A stretch of 64,000 nt of DNA from Aaosphaeria pasadenensis (GCA_022813625.1 JAKLMB010000023.1:372001-436000), one strand, 5' to 3'. Positions 45,103 to 58,652 are shown, counted from the stretch's first letter. Translations and numbers: made by a program. The notes: generated by a model not told the origin, from the letters alone.

Positions 45103-46610
45103 TTAGAATTGCAGAGTCTTGGGCTGCTCCCAGGTGAAGCTCTGGTTGGTGAAGTGACCGTTCTTGGCGGTGGTGTTGTAGATGGGGTTGGTGAGGTTGA
45201 GGTCCTTGACGATCTGGCCGGGGCGGAGCTTGAAGTTGGCACGGATGATGTCGACGAGCTCGTCAGAGGACTTGTCGGAGGTGCCGTAGGTCTCGACGAA
45301 GATGGAGAGAGGCTCGGCAACACCGATGGCGTAGGAGAGCTGGACGAGCGCACGGCGGGCCAACTTGGCGTTGACGAGCGACTTGGCGATCCAGCGGGCG
45401 AGGTAGGCGGCGGAACGGTCGACCTTGGAGTAGTCCTTTCCGGAGAAAGCACCACCACCGTGGGCTCCCCAACCGCCGTAGGTGTCGACGATGATCTTAC
45501 GGCCAGTGAGACCGGCATCACCCTGGGGTCCTCCGATGATGAAGAGACCGGAGGGCTGGATGACGTAGCGGGTCTTGTCGTCGAGGTACTTGGCGGGAAT
45601 GACCTTCTTGACGATCTTCTCGGTGATCTCCTCACGGAGCTTCTCGGTGGTGATGTCCTCGCTGTGCTGGGCAGAGACGACGACAGTGTCAACACGGAGG
45701 GGAATGACGGCACCACCATCGTGCTTGTACTCGACGGTGACCTGGGTCTTGGTGTCGGGGCGCAACCAGGGAAGGCTTCCGTCGTTACGGGCCTCCTTCA
45801 TGGCGGAGTTGAGCTTGTGGGAGAGGAGGAGGGTCAAGGGGAGGAGCTCAGGGGTCTCGTCGGTGGCATAACCGAACATGATACCCTGGTCACCAGCACC
45901 GAGGTTCTCAAGAGCCTCCTCGTAGTGGAGACCCTGAGCGATGTCGGGGGACTGCTGCTCAATGGCAACAAGGACGTTGCAGGTCTTGTAGTCGAAACCC
46001 TTGGAGGAGTCGTCATAGCCGATGTCCTTGATGGCATTGCGGATGACCTTCTGGTAGTCGAGAGCAGCCTTGGTGGTGATCTCACCGAAGACCATGATCA
46101 TACCGGTCTTGGTGGCCGTTTCACAGGCCACCTTGGAGAGGGGGTCCTCCCTCAAGCAAGCATCGAGGATAGCATCAGAGACCTGATCACTATGATGATG
46201 TCAGTGGTGGTGATTATGATGGGGAAGGCGAGGGCGAGAGAGGCCAATTGATGTGAACAAAGCAGGAACAGGAACAAGACTGAGTCTTCTCAATCGGATG
46301 TGGATAGCCGAGGAGGGATTCCATTGAAGAATGTTGCTGTTCCTGCGGTTTCAAGATGTGGGGCATGGCGGGGAGGCAGTGGTGGAGGAGGTGACGAAAG
46401 GCAGGGAAGGACTCACGCGATCTTGTCGGGGTGACCCTCACCGACGGACTCGGAGGTGAAGAAGAAGTTGCCCTGGAGAGTTGTGAGTATACTGAGAGCA
46501 TTGGGTCGTTGTTGTGGTGGTCGTGGTTGTGATTGTAGTCGGTAGTTGTGAAGATGGACAGGAAAAAGACATACCTTGGCGGCAGGGGCGTGGATACCGT
46601 TGGAGGCCAT
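45103..46610 (-). CDS. SAM2: S-adenosylmethionine synthetase
   Basis: Three exons: 46610-46575, 46472-46417 and 46189-45103; introns 102 and 227 nt, both in the first 30 codons; 392 aa. The first exons code MASNGIHAPAAK and NFFFTSESVGEGHPDKIA, the conserved ATP-binding start. Signature GAGDQGIMFGYATDE and the glycine-rich P-loop-like GGGAFSGKD are intact, as is DQVSDAILDA. The enzyme joins methionine and ATP to make S-adenosylmethionine in the cytosol. The strong codon bias (mostly C-ending codons) indicates high expression; long frames on the opposite strand here are a by-product of that bias. Confidence 0.97.
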
Positions 46611-48018
46611 CTTTTCTAATTGTGGGATGACGGAGGAGAAGGAGGAGGGAGGATAGTGTAGGACTTGCGACCGTGAAAAGAAGCACGACTTGAGGGAAGA
46701 AAGATGAAGAGAAAGTGAGATGGAGGAAGAAGAAGAGAGAGAGGAAGAGGGAGGCTAGTGGGAGTTCTTAAAAAGAAAAATGGCGCGATAGAAACAAGAC
46801 AAGGGTTGGAAGGTTTTTAAGGGTTTAGAGCTTAGGGGGGAGTTGGAGAGGGTGGCTTAAGATGGGTAGGATAGGCACAAGCACAAGCAGAGCACAAGCA
46901 GTACACACAGACACTGATACACACCGAACATCCACCACTGACCACCAGTATACAACACGACACGCAAGGCAATCAAGGACAGAGGATGAAGGCGCAATTG
47001 CCGAGAGGTTCGGCGGGACGAAGAAAAAAAACCATGCATCCGCTAACTACAACCTGGTACTATCTATGACACTAAACCGAGGGAAGAGGGGTACTTGAGG
47101 CACAATACAAAGTACAGCTACAATGCAAGTACTCCTCGTCATTCTCTTTGTACCTCGTACCTTGTATGGACTACTAGACGGTGGGCAAAAAAAAGTAGAT
47201 CTAGTCACTATTCCACTCTCTCCGGTCATCCACATCCTATCATTCTGCCACTCTGTTCATTCCTTCGAGTACTGTACGAGTAACTCTATCAGATCTGCCT
47301 CTTGCCTCACGCTTTCTCATGTGCCCCGTTTCGTCCTTGTTACAATTAATTCCCGCTGGTGGGCCTTTTCGTAATACATACGCCCCTCCTCACTCTAGAT
47401 CTGACTATTGCATTACCCCTCATACTCGTCGTGCTCATGCTCATGCTCATGCTCACGCTCATGCTCGAATCCTTGTGGAGAATGCAAAAGACGTGGATAA
47501 TGCCATCGAGATCGAATCAAATGGGGAAGACAAAATGACTCCGCAAATCGCGTCACCTCTCACCGCCCTGGCGTTTCCCTCCTCCCATTCGCCAATGACT
47601 TTAACCCATCCTCAAACACGGAGTGAGGACACAGAGCAGCGTAGCATAGACAAGGAGAAGGTACGCCCGAACGCCGGACAGACAGATGGACAGATGACGA
47701 GAATCTGCAAGATTTCTGCAAGATTTTATGCACAAGAGAAGGGAAGGGCAAGAGTACGAGTAGATCTTTTTTTGAAGCTCTGGCTTGCTTCTGCTTCTGC
47801 TTCTGCGACCGGGGGGGCGAGAGCGAGGGACTGGCCTCCCCTCCACTTTCTTGGCGGAGCATCCCTGTCAATCTAACATTTTCTTTCCCACCCCCCACTC
47901 GTCATACTTCCATACCCGTACTTGTACATACGCAATATCTGCATATCACAAAAAACATCAACAACATCTGAACCGTCGTGCATACCTCCCCTTCCCCCTC
48001 CCCCTCCCCGCCGCCGTC
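46611..48018. promoter_or_regulatory. Divergent upstream region of SAM synthetase and GPN3
   Basis: 1.4 kb between two divergent start codons. Purine-rich GA tracts lie just upstream of the SAM synthetase ATG (about 46690-46760), and pyrimidine-rich sequence precedes the GPN3 ATG. A GCTCAT hexanucleotide repeat is at 47432-47466. No gene seen. Confidence 0.5.
47432..47466 (+). repeat. GCTCAT hexanucleotide tandem repeat
   Basis: About six consecutive 6-bp units, mainly GCTCAT with one GCTCAC variant. Confidence 0.85.
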
Positions 48019-49024
48019 ATGAGCAAATTCGGCGTGCTCGTAATGGTAAGCCACATTCCCATCCCATCTCACCTCCAACCCCTACCCCAATGCATCGACG
48101 ACGACAACGACGACGGCTAACTCCCTCGTCCCCCAGGGCCCCGCGGGCGCCGGCAAATCCACCTTCTGCACCGCCATGATCCAGCACCTCCAACACAGCA
48201 AGCGGCCCTGCTTCTACGTGAACCTCGACCCCGCCGCCGAGGACTTCGCCTTCGAACCCGACATCGACATCAAAGACCTCATCAGCCTGGAAGACGTAAT
48301 GGAAGAGATGTCCTTAGGCCCAAACGGCGGCCTAATATACTGCTTCGAATTCCTGATGGAGAACCTCGACTTCCTGACAGACCCGCTCGAGGAAGTCACA
48401 GAAGACTACCTCATCATCTTCGACATGCCGGGCCAGATCGAACTCTACACGCACGTGCCGATCCTGCCGGACCTCGTCAAGCACCTCATGCGCGGCTCCC
48501 TCAACATCAACATGTGCGCCGCCTACCTCCTCGAATCCACCTTCGTCATCGACCGGCCCAAATTCTTCGCGGGCACCCTCTCCGCAATGTCCGCCATGCT
48601 CATGCTCGAGATGCCGCACGTCAACATCCTCTCGAAAATGGATCTCATAAAGGGACAAGTCGCGAAGCGCGACCTCAAGCGCTTCCTCGACGTCGACGCA
48701 CGACTCGCAGACGAGGACCCGTCTCGCCCGGTGCCGAGCAACGACCTCAACGTCCTCCCCGAGACGCTCGATGCAACCGACCCCGCGAAGACGGAGAACG
48801 TTATGGCGGGGAGTGCGTTTTACCAGCTCAACAAGGCGGTCGCGCGCCTCATCGACGACTTCAGCCTCGTGTCGTTCCTGAAGCTCGACGCCCAGGACGA
48901 GGATAGCGTCAATGCGGTGCTGAGCTACATCGACGACGCGATTCAGTTCCACGAGGCGCAGGAGGTCAAGGAGCCGAAGGACTTGGATATGGATCCTATG
49001 GAGGCGACCGGCATGGACGACTAG
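48019..49024 (+). CDS. GPN3: GPN-loop GTPase 3
   Basis: Two exons, 48019-48045 and 48137-49024; the first codes only MSKFGVLVM. 304 aa. P-loop GPAGAGKSTF, the diagnostic Gly-Pro-Asn loop in SLGPNGGLIYC, DMPGQIELYTHVP and the guanine-specificity motif LSKMDLIKG are present. GPN proteins are cytosolic GTPases needed for assembly and nuclear import of RNA polymerase II. The acidic C-terminus (DLDMDPMEATGMDD) fits fungal GPN3. The strongly C/G-biased codon use differs from the AT-richer cluster genes to the left. Confidence 0.96.
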
Positions 49025-49872
49025 GTTGCGTGACAGAACGATTTGACACGATATTCTGCATATGCGAACATTGATGGCTACGTGCATCTAGCGCTCGAGG
49101 AATCTTCTCTCCCATCTAGCACAGACAGCGGCCTCAAGGAGCGGAGAAAAAAATATTCCGCCGATCCACTCAGACAGTGTCCTTGAGAGTCGCCCTCAAC
49201 GTCGAAGAGGGAAGAAGAAGAGTGATCTTGGATACATTCACGAAAAGGGACAACGAGGCAGCGTACTCAGAACCCGCGGGTTTACATCGGAACGTGATGA
49301 GAACGCAAAAAAATGCCAGCGCGCGAGAGAAAGGCAAAAAGAGAAACATGTTGGAAGAGAGAGAGAGAGAGAAACGAAATGATACCCAAAACCTTTGAGA
49401 AAAAATAGAAATGAATCATATAAACGAATTAAATCAGAACAATCATACAACAGACCGAAAGCTTGTTAACAGCTTATTTTTCAAGCTCATATAGTGCTAA
49501 TTGATACCTTCACACAGATGAAAACTTTGTCAATGAGAAGATTCATGTATTGTTCATGCTTTCAAAAGGGCATTATACCATCCCGTTAATCCAAACTGCT
49601 TCCAGGGGGAAAGGATTGTGTGGAGCCAATCAATGAATGATACCTGATGTCCTCGAACGACCTCCAGGCAAATGGATTCAACAAATATATGTATGTACTG
49701 TGTACACTACTGAAACTTTTTTTTCGTGGTGATGGGCAAAAGGGAAAACAACAACTTTTTTTCAATGTCCAATCAATCAACGCCTCATGCGTGCGGTCCG
49801 ACAGCACGTGGGATGCAAAAATGTCTCTGCTGCTTCGCACTGAGCAGCTAGAGCTGGATTACAAAGAACTAC
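49025..49872. other. Convergent intergenic region, no gene seen
   Basis: Between the 3' ends of GPN3 and GDH2. Contains a short GA dinucleotide run near 49360. No supported gene. Confidence 0.55.
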
Positions 49873-52800
49873 TTAAGAAACGGTCTTGGCCATTCGCTTG
49901 CTCATACTGTGGTTTTATTAGAATCATGTTTCTTGTGTAGAATTGTTCAAGTAACTTACAAGTCAAAGAAGGCAAATTGGCTAGCATTGACGCCATAGCC
50001 ATAGATGAATCGGCTAGCCAAGAAGCTGCCAAAGATAGCACGGAGGTAGTTCTCAGGAACCTAAAACAATTAGCCAATGTCACGCATTTAATCAAAACCC
50101 AGCACTTACTCGTTCAACGATCTGCTCAAGACCAATCTTCTTCAACAAGGTGTTTGGCAGCGCCTCGCTGAGAACAGACTTCCTGAACTCGACGTTGTTC
50201 CAGAGCTCGGTGTTCTGCAACTCCTCGTCCAATTTGGTAATGGCGGTACTGAGAGTGTCGCTAAGAATGCTCCTGCGCTCGCCGGTGGCCTCGTGCTCCC
50301 TCCAGATGGCCTCGAACTCGAGCCTGGCATTGTTCTGGATGGTAGCTTGGACTTCCTTAACGTACTCGTTGTAGAAGTCGGGAGCCGATCCGTCCTCGCG
50401 GATACACATGTTCTGAACAAAGCTATCATCATCGAAAGACAATGAAGCCAGAACCTCGAGAGACGATGAAGTAACACCTCCCTTGTTCGCCGACGCATCC
50501 TTGTACAGAATGCATCCAGCCTTCTCAAGACGCAGCTTAGCATCCTGAGTGATGAAAAGGTTGGCACCCTCGACGATGTAGGGAATAATAGACTTGCCAT
50601 CCACGATCAACTTGTTGGCTGTGGTCAGATCGATGGACTCGGGTCGTCCTCCGCAAGGCACGAAGGTGTCATATTGAATGTTGCTACGAAGGTGGAAAGT
50701 GTTGCGGAAACTTGTGCCATTGTAGATCGTCTCGCCGCTAGGAAGCTTCACGTTCGTCTCGTCGACCAAGACGCGGTAACCCTCGGGCGAGAGCTTGCTC
50801 ACGTCAAAGTTATTGATCATGAGACGACCCTTGGCGAGTCTAATGAGCTCCTCGTGGTTAATACCTTGAGGATCGACAAGAACACCAGAACCATCCACAA
50901 TGGAGATGTACTTCTCGTTGCTCAGGAGAATCTCATTCGAACCAAGATCACCGTCAGGTCCTCCAGTCTGGAGCTTCCTGATCTGGCTGGGGTCAAGGTT
51001 CAACTTCCGGTAGATTCCTTTCACGTACTCGCGGACGGAGAGGGTGGTCATGCCGTAAGAGTCGTGGGGAATACCACCGAGCTTAGGGTTCTTGCCGGTG
51101 AAGAAAGACTTCCACCAAGGAGCGCCACGGGCACGAGCATGCTCGGTGGCCCAGTTGACAAGCTCAGCAGTATTCTCATCAGGGCCCATGAACAGAATCT
51201 CGGGCTTGCCGTGGAGGTCGACAATAGGGTCCTTTATTCCGGGGCTGTTAGGGGGAAGGAGGAGATCAAGGATACTGTCGATGTATTTCTCGAAGGCGGT
51301 CGTTGCCTTGTCTTGGTGATGGAAGTCCAAGAGTACAACACCCTTGGAGCCACCTTCAGGAATATCCTTGTTCTTGCGCTGCTGCGTGTTGGCTAGGTTG
51401 TAGTTCTCGTCGAAGAGAGAGCGGGCATTGATTGCATACGCTTCTGGGCTCCTGGACTTGACGATACGGATACCTCCACGAGCGATATCGCGGAAGCGGA
51501 GATGGAAGCCACGGAATTCCGAGCTAATAACAAGGAACATTCCGTAGAGAGGCTGGGGGTACTCTGAGAGAGGCAAGAAGTTGGGGTTCAGGCGGAAGCT
51601 GAGCGCAACCTTGGTGGGAGTGTAGAAATTGGTCTTCAAAACGGAATTGTTGAAGATGCGGAACGAGTTCATGACGATTTCATGATGCTCGTTGACAACA
51701 CTCCTGCCAATCTTGTCGATGAGCTCGTCGTCAGTGAGGACCTTGTCTACCTGAAGTCGGAGGAAACTGAGAGTGGGGATGAAGTCGTCCTGCTCGCCAC
51801 GGGTGTGCACGTAGTGAGTGTTGGCGAAAGAGAGGTAGAGGGTATGCACCAACTCGGGATAGTTGTTGATGATTTCCAGAATGTAATCGGCAGTGAAGGT
51901 CTCGGTACGCAGCCTCTTCTTGAGCTTGGAAAGGAGCTCAGCATGAGCGCTGTTCTCCGGGTCCAACATGCCGGCCAAGGCATTGTACTCATTACCAAGT
52001 CGGTTGAGGAAGTGAGAAATGTATACCCAGACGCAGTGTGCGTAGATAGTCTCCTGCAAGCTCAACTTGCCAGTAGCAAAGTGAGCTTGGAACTTGTTCT
52101 GCGGGATGCAGTAAAGAAGGGAGACCTCCTTGATGATCTGGTGGATCGATGCCTCGATCGGGGGATGCTTGGCAGAGGTCGGGTTGACTTGTCGGAGGTA
52201 GAGCGACATGGTCGTGTAGCCGTTGGAGAACTGCTCGACATACTTCCTGGTGGTTGTCAAACCATAGTAGTGGTACAAGTCGCTCAAGGCGCTGAACAGT
52301 CCCAGAGCAGAGCCCTGCTTGTAGGCAATCACGAGACGCTTGTCGCGCGAGCCCTCAATGTCGTAGTACTCAATGACAGGTCCTGTGCGCTCAATGGCAA
52401 TCTTCAGGGCTTCCTGGTAAACGGCCTTTGTGTTCGCAGTAGCCTTTTGCAAGAAGCGCTTGTCTCCAATCTGCTCGATGTCCGTCTCGTTGGGGTTGGG
52501 GTTGGGGTTGGCGAAGTCGCACTGGTACACGAAGTAGCAGCGCAATTGCTGATCTGGGCTACCTGGGAGGGAGCTGGCAGACCTGAAGCTCTCTACACGG
52601 TATCCAGTGCTTCCCTTGGATCCATCAAGGTACTTCGAGTCGATGCGGTGCTCGTAACGAGGACCAGCCATGACCGTCACACCGGGCTTGCTAGTATCGA
52701 TGTAGACAGCATGGTCAACAGCCTCCTTGTCTAGCCTGATCTCGAGGCGCTTGTCGTCGCGGGCGTAGGCGGCAACTTTGGCGGCGTACAGCGAATGGAT

Positions 52801-53205
52801 GTGGTTTACGATGCTGTTTCGTTGTTAGAGGAGCTCGAATAACTGCATTGGCTAGGAGAGAACTCACGCTTCGGACGTCTCGGTGCTGAAGTACATGTCA
52901 TCAATGCCCAGCTCGTTGTAGAACCAGGTGGTCTCGGATTCTACAAAGTCCGGGGGGATGAAGCCCTTCTCCTCGACGGCGTCCATGACCGCCTCCATCT
53001 GCTTCTCCTTGCCCTCAAACTTGGGAGCAACATAACCGGAGCCGCCGGAACCCTCCTGAGGGAGGACTCGAGGCGTAGCATGTCCGGAGCCAGGTATGCT
53101 CAAGTGTGTAGGGAGAGGAGATGGACGGCGCTCTGGGGTGCGAATGACCTGCTCGAGGAGCTTGTTCGGGGCGGTAGCAATGCCATTAACTGGTGTTGAC
53201 GCCAT
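49873..53205 (-). CDS. GDH2: NAD-specific glutamate dehydrogenase (large fungal type)
   Basis: Four exons: 53205-52868, 52813-50110, 50060-49960 and 49906-49873; 1058 aa, the usual length of the large NAD-dependent enzyme. Regions recognised: FRDIARGGIRIVKS and FDENYNLANTQQRKNKDIPEGGSKG around the catalytic Lys; EILFMGPDENTAELVNWA; the NAD-binding part KLQTGGPDGDLGSNEI; and the C-terminal catalytic-domain end SRFIYGYGVNASQFAFFDF. The last exon is only 34 nt and adds MSKRMAKTVS; without it the frame stops early. It oxidatively deaminates glutamate to 2-oxoglutarate and ammonium when amino acids serve as carbon source. The start is placed at MASTPVNG, since no ATG-led conserved sequence is upstream. 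Confidence 0.97.
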
Positions 53206-56092
53206 GATGTGAAATGTGCGGTTATTGTCGGGCAAGCCCAGAGGTGGGTGTATTATGGGTTGTAGAGGTAGTCAACCCTGCAATTGCAGCTTGAACGACC
53301 TTGGAATCAATCGACTAGTGGCAATTCAACCTTAAAATCGTCTCAAAAAAGCACTCTGAGCGATTTGTTGAAGGTGACGTTTTCAAGGCCGAGAGTTATG
53401 CGGGTGGGGTTTTCTACAATTGGTGGGGTCCGGAGAAAATGACCACGAATAACTAAGTAGAACGAGGTGACGAATGGTTCGACTAATGGGAGAATTGGGT
53501 TAGCGACTGGATGAGTGATTTCAAGCGTGAGAAAAAAAAGGTCAGATGAAATGTGAGCGGATGAGAGCGCAACGGGACCGTAAAAGTATGCGGATGCGGA
53601 ACCGTAAAGGAAATGCTGTCCTTGTTGGGCGAGGCTATTTAAAGCAAATAAAGATAGACGGGTAGGTAGGAATGACGCAGGTACCGACAGGCGGTGGTTG
53701 ACCGCCGCCGTGACGATTCGCGACAGGATCTCCCGACAAGGACCAGGTACGAGGTCGTGCAGGATAAGGGAACGACTTACAATTGGACCAATTGTGCCGC
53801 TGATATCCAGAGCTGAAGAGGCCACAGTCGGTGAGGGAGTGAGTGTGTGAGAGGAAGCCAGGTCAGCAAGTCGGGATGAGTAGTAGCTGCGCTGTGCTGT
53901 GCTATGCTATGTTTTGTCGTGCTGTGCTGGGCAGGCTTAGATGCGGCGGGAGGGGCCTTGAAGCTTGGATATGAGATTATGTGAAACGGTAGCACGAGAT
54001 AAGGGGGTAGAGTAGCAAGCACACTTTGCTATTCTCAAAGATAAGAGAATGGGGAGTGTGATGTTTATATATATGAATGTTTGTGTAGTGTAGTGTTGTG
54101 GTGTGGTGTAGTGCAGGTAGGAGGTAGAATCAATTAAGATCTAAGTATGAATGACGGATGGGAGTGAGATAAGGTGTTGGTGAGAGGTGCAGAGAACCAA
54201 AGAACATAAGACAGCAGCGGGGAAAGGACGTTTTATATAGAAGAGAAGAGAGGAAGTGAGAAAGTGAGAAAGCAAGAGGGGCGGCCAGGTACGGTTGAGG
54301 CATTGACGATTGACCATTTCTTTACGGAGTACCTGCTGTGACCAGGGATACTACTACTGTGTATGCGTATGGCGCGTCTGTTAGTGACCGTTCGAGAATG
54401 GTCGTCATGGGTTCTACGACTAAGCAGAACCAGGTAGGACTGGGACTGGGAAGGTACAGCTCAGTAGAACTAGGAAGGCGGGACCCCAGATCAGCCATCA
54501 AGAACCCGCTAGCCTCCCTTCTCTTGCCTCTCTTGCCTGCACCTGACGAACCCATTCACCATCTTTTCACTCCTAATCGTACCTAATTATTATTCTCCTT
54601 ACTATCCATACTCTCTCACTACCTACTACTATTACTACTATTTACTACCTACATAACCTTTCATTATATTCATTCTGTCCAGATCGAACAATACTTGAAT
54701 CCAACATCAACCACTAGTCAAACTTGAATCCATTCCACACAGAAACCCAACTCCAAGACATAACCAGTCCCCAACCATGTAACTAGCATCAACTAACCAA
54801 TTATCGACATCACTCAAAAACTTCACGATTGAAAACTCTGTAACGGTAAAAACACTGGGCGGGGTTGGACTAACCTGGATTCCAGTACTTATTACCCCAT
54901 ACAAAGTTCGAAAATGGTCACATCCGCAGAGATTTCATCCTCCGTCGGTCCCTCGGAACCACCAACTCCAGTTCTTCTCCCTCTACTGGCGAACAAAAGA
55001 CGCAATCATGGCGCTAATTACCCCATAAATTCATCACTGCATCGCGACATCCCTCCATCATCCCGACGTCTTGCCTCATCGCCTCATCCTCAACTATGTA
55101 CTCGTTGGTGACCCCTTTCCTTTCCAATCCCCTCATTCGCGCATCGTCTTCTATCCTCCATCATCACCTTTCATCATCCATGTAACAATGTAACAACAAT
55201 AACACTTCCTTGTGGCCCAGCGTTTTCTCCAAGTTTCCATTCCCCACTTGGTCAGCGCTGTTTTCTTTTCCACCTTCTTTCGAATCCCGTTTCGTTTCAT
55301 TACTCGTTCCAACCCTTGCCACGGCTAGTCACTACTAAGACTACTACTGCGGACAAGATTAAAAATGCCTCCTCATCTTTGTCACCGATCCAGAACTCAC
55401 GATCCTTGGCATTTCCGGGGCGGCTGAACCTCTTAGGGCCAACCGTCTCATGGACTCAAGGTACGTGGCCCCTCTGGAGTGGCCGTGCACGGCACGTGTG
55501 CCTCCCCTTTCGACCAAAATAGGTTCACGATGTTTTCATTCATGTCACCTGGCTTCAATCCGGACCATCCCCGAGTAACTGTGCGAGGTCACGATGTCTA
55601 CTTTTTCTCTCCTATGTCATCTCCGTACTTACGTACTTACCTACAGCTGCCCGAAGCACCCGGGAACCTCGTAACCGACCCTCATCCACCTCCGATCGGA
55701 CCGCCCCTCGCACACCAGTGGCAATCCTCTATTCATATCCATCCATATCCACCAAAAAACTCAAATCCATACCCATTGGTGCACTAACCTAATATCTCTG
55801 CAATTATTAATTAATCACCGCCTTTTTCGAAGCATACTGCAGCCGCGGATTCCTAAGAGATGAATAGCGGAGTCATTACGTCCCCGCCCAGTCCTGTTAT
55901 GCTGTGGTCGTGCTTCCTCAGCCATTCCGAGCTGTCCCCATGATGGACGTTCACGATGCTCGCCACCCCGACTGGGAATCACGCGATCCAGATGCTTCTC
56001 AAGGAGTCATAATGTCGTCAATGCTCAACCAAAATAATTGTGTCCCAGTACAACAGTTCACCGCCAGCCGCATGACCTTTGTTCATTCGGGC
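53206..56092. promoter_or_regulatory. Long GDH2 upstream region
   Basis: 2.9 kb upstream of GDH2 and downstream of the RTG2-like gene. No supported gene; the longest frames have unremarkable composition. Contains short TGCTG-type repeats near 53880-53935, GTGTAG-type repeats near 54080-54115 and ACTACT tracts near 54610-54650. Long promoters are plausible for this nitrogen- and carbon-regulated gene. Confidence 0.45.
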
Positions 56093-58082
56093 TCAGCTGG
56101 AATAGTCCGTACCATTCACTGTCACAACCACCTTGTGTCCACCACCGCCGACCCAGTTCTTCTTCTTGCCCGCCTTCTCCACTTTACTCAACGCGCCATG
56201 CAATCCCTCGTCCAATTCATCCACAGGCTTTGAGAACGTGAAATCAATGCAAAGCACATCATGCTCCTTTTTGGCATACCATGACACCTTGATGGCCAAT
56301 CTCTGCTCTCTGACCAACCCGGCCGGATACACGTTGCCCAACACAGCTGCAACCCTACCTAGATACATGCACCACCAAGGCAGTCCTGCTGGAAGCAATT
56401 GCACCATTCTTCGATAGAAGTCCTGCTCCGTGGGCGATATCGATCCAAAGCCACCGTAACGCTCGCACAGCAGCACCGCCAGGATGGCCCGTTGCTCATG
56501 ACTGATGCCGTGGGCCGCAGAGAATATGCCAGTTGTCGTGCTCCTCAGTGCCCCTCCCGCACACAGATCCTTGGGATACGCCGAGTGGACGTACATTGCC
56601 TGCACGAACGCCGTGAGCAGTGCAACGTCGAAAAGGCTTGTTGAGCTTGTTTTGCTGCCCGACCTGACGATACTCGAAGGAGGTCCCTTCAGTGCCGTGG
56701 AAAGAAGGTCCACTAGCTCCTGTGTCGATTCCCTAGCGTGAGGCCGTGTAGCAGTAACTAGCGGATCTTCCGCTCGCACGCGGGGGTCAAACTCCGCAAA
56801 CAATAGTCCTTCCCTCACCCCGCCCTGGCAGAAGTAGACGTCCGTGATGCTGGGCAGGGCCTGCGCCAGGCAGTCGATCAGAAACGCCACGGCGGGGACC
56901 TGGCTGGCCCGCCGCTGGGAGACCCGAAAGATCTCTGGCGTTTCCTCTTTTTGCACCGCCATTCGAACGTCCTGCGTGTTCTGAAACTCCTCCGTCCTGA
57001 CCTTCATCCCGTTGATGATCGGTATCGGATACGGTCGAATGCTGTGCTCCGACATGAGCACGAAACCCCATCCCCTGAACCCACCCCCAGAAAGGTACAA
57101 CGGTAAGCCCCCAGGTCTGTCAAGCAGCTCTCTGGGGATCCCGATCCTCCCCACTGCCTCCTTCAAATCTCTCACGACCTCCTCCCCAAACACCTCGTAC
57201 CCTCTCCCCTTCCCACCCACCTCACCAATCCTCTGCGTCAACGCCGCAGCCCCATAAGGCAAACTCACGCTCCCCGCCTCACTCATCCTCACCTCCCCGT
57301 CCCCCGTCCACAACCACGTAATCTGCGTGCTCCCCCCACCAAGATCCATCATCAACCCCCTCACCTCCCCATACGAACTCGCAACGCCGTACGCACCCAC
57401 CCTACCCTCCACCTCCTTCGCCAACAACTCCACCTCCCACCCAGTAGCCCTCTTGATCTCCCCCCTGTACTCTTCAGAATTCGCAGCCTTGCGCGTCGCC
57501 TCCGTCGCCACGATTCGCACGTTCGCGTCTGGCACGCCGAAGTCGCGGCACGTCGACTTGAAGCGTAGCAGGGCCTTGACGACTTGTTGTGTTGTCGTGG
57601 GTGGGATTCGGCCGTCTGCTCGCTGCGCGTCGTAGAGGGATATTCCGGCCCGGTCTAGGTAGACTGTTGGTAGTATGCGCTGGGTCGGGGGCGAGAGGTC
57701 TGTGATGCTGAAGCGGATGCCGTTGCTGCTTTCTCGTCAGTCTGTAAGTCTATGGTTGTAGAAAGTAGTCCGGACATGTGTGAAACCCTCCAAACATATG
57801 AAGGTAAGTCACTAGGTAAGTGTGTATATAAATATATAGACCACAATATAACGTTCAGTGTACACCAAATTCAAAACCATCCACCACTACCATCTGAACA
57901 CCATATCCAACCCCCAAATTTTCCAAAATAAATTCGTCTCCAATCAAACACATATCCTTCCACCATATCCCTCCTTTTTCCAAAACAATAAATAAGAAGG
58001 GAGAAAAGAAAACTCACCTCCCCATATCCACCAGCCCCCTCAACCAACGTCCCGCACCGCTCGTCGTCTGTCCCGCCGCCAT
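56093..58082 (-). CDS. RTG2: Ppx/GppA-family protein, RTG2-like retrograde regulator
   Basis: Two exons, 58082-58018 and 57725-56093, separated by a 292 nt intron and joined as AG/C; 565 aa. The N-terminal ASKHA fold starts MAAGQTTSGAGRWLRGLVDM then GSNGIRFSITDLSP, the first phosphate loop. The second loop is LMMDLGGGSTQITWL. GGGFRGWGFVLM, SQVPAVAFLIDCLAQALP and FCQGGVREGLLF follow, all typical of the fungal RTG2/exopolyphosphatase group. In yeast RTG2 senses mitochondrial dysfunction and activates Rtg1/Rtg3; in filamentous fungi the role is less clear. Catalytic phosphatase activity is possible but unproven. Neighbour GDH2 also belongs to glutamate/2-oxoglutarate metabolism, the process RTG2 controls in yeast, which may be coincidence. 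Confidence 0.9.
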
Positions 58083-58652
58083 CTCTATAAGTCCCTGAGT
58101 TCAAGTCGTGCTGCTTGTTCTAGACTTGAGAGGTGTATATCTCTTTCTGTGTTTCTGTTTTCGGGCGTTCTTGTGTGATGATTTGTACGCGAAGCTTCGA
58201 TTCCTCCTCTTAGTTTTGAAATATTGACGGGGAAAGGTGTGAAAGAGTTCGTTGTGAGTATTCAATTTTTTGGTAATTATTGTCTCGTGATGGGATGGAT
58301 GGAGATGTGTGGTGTCTATAAGGAGATGGGCGGAGGCAGGTGGCTGGGCAATTCTTGAGCTGGTGAAAACTTCATAGATATTTGGTTCTATGGAGATAGA
58401 AACAACAATTGATTAATGGAGGGGAACGAATTAGGAGGGGAGAGACAGGGTATGATGTCACACAAACCCTACTGCTTGTCAAATTGAATGTTCGGCAATA
58501 CATTATTCCCATGCCCCGCGCTAGTCTCACATTAGCGCCTCGCACCAACACCCAGCATTCAAGCTTCAAATGGTAGCAAGAGGGCTCAAAATATCCTCAG
58601 CTGCCGACAATATAGTGAACTTTAATTCAAGAATAAACATAATCAGGTCATT
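58083..58652. other. RTG2-like upstream region
   Basis: 570 bp without a supported gene, between the RTG2-like ATG and the tRNA. Confidence 0.55.

Noticed and set aside
44989..46251. 420-codon open frame on the plus strand opposite SAM synthetase
   Set aside because: Antisense shadow created by strong third-position C bias; composition is Gly/Val/Leu/Glu filler with no domain.
47432..47466. GCTCAT repeat considered as a CRISPR-like array
   Set aside because: Simple 6-bp tandem repeat without spacers, in a eukaryotic genome.
48332..49087. 251-codon minus-strand frame opposite GPN3
   Set aside because: Shadow of the GC-biased GPN3 coding strand.
53343..53825. 160-codon minus-strand frame upstream of GDH2
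   Set aside because: No recognisable domain; lies where the GDH2 promoter or leader should be.
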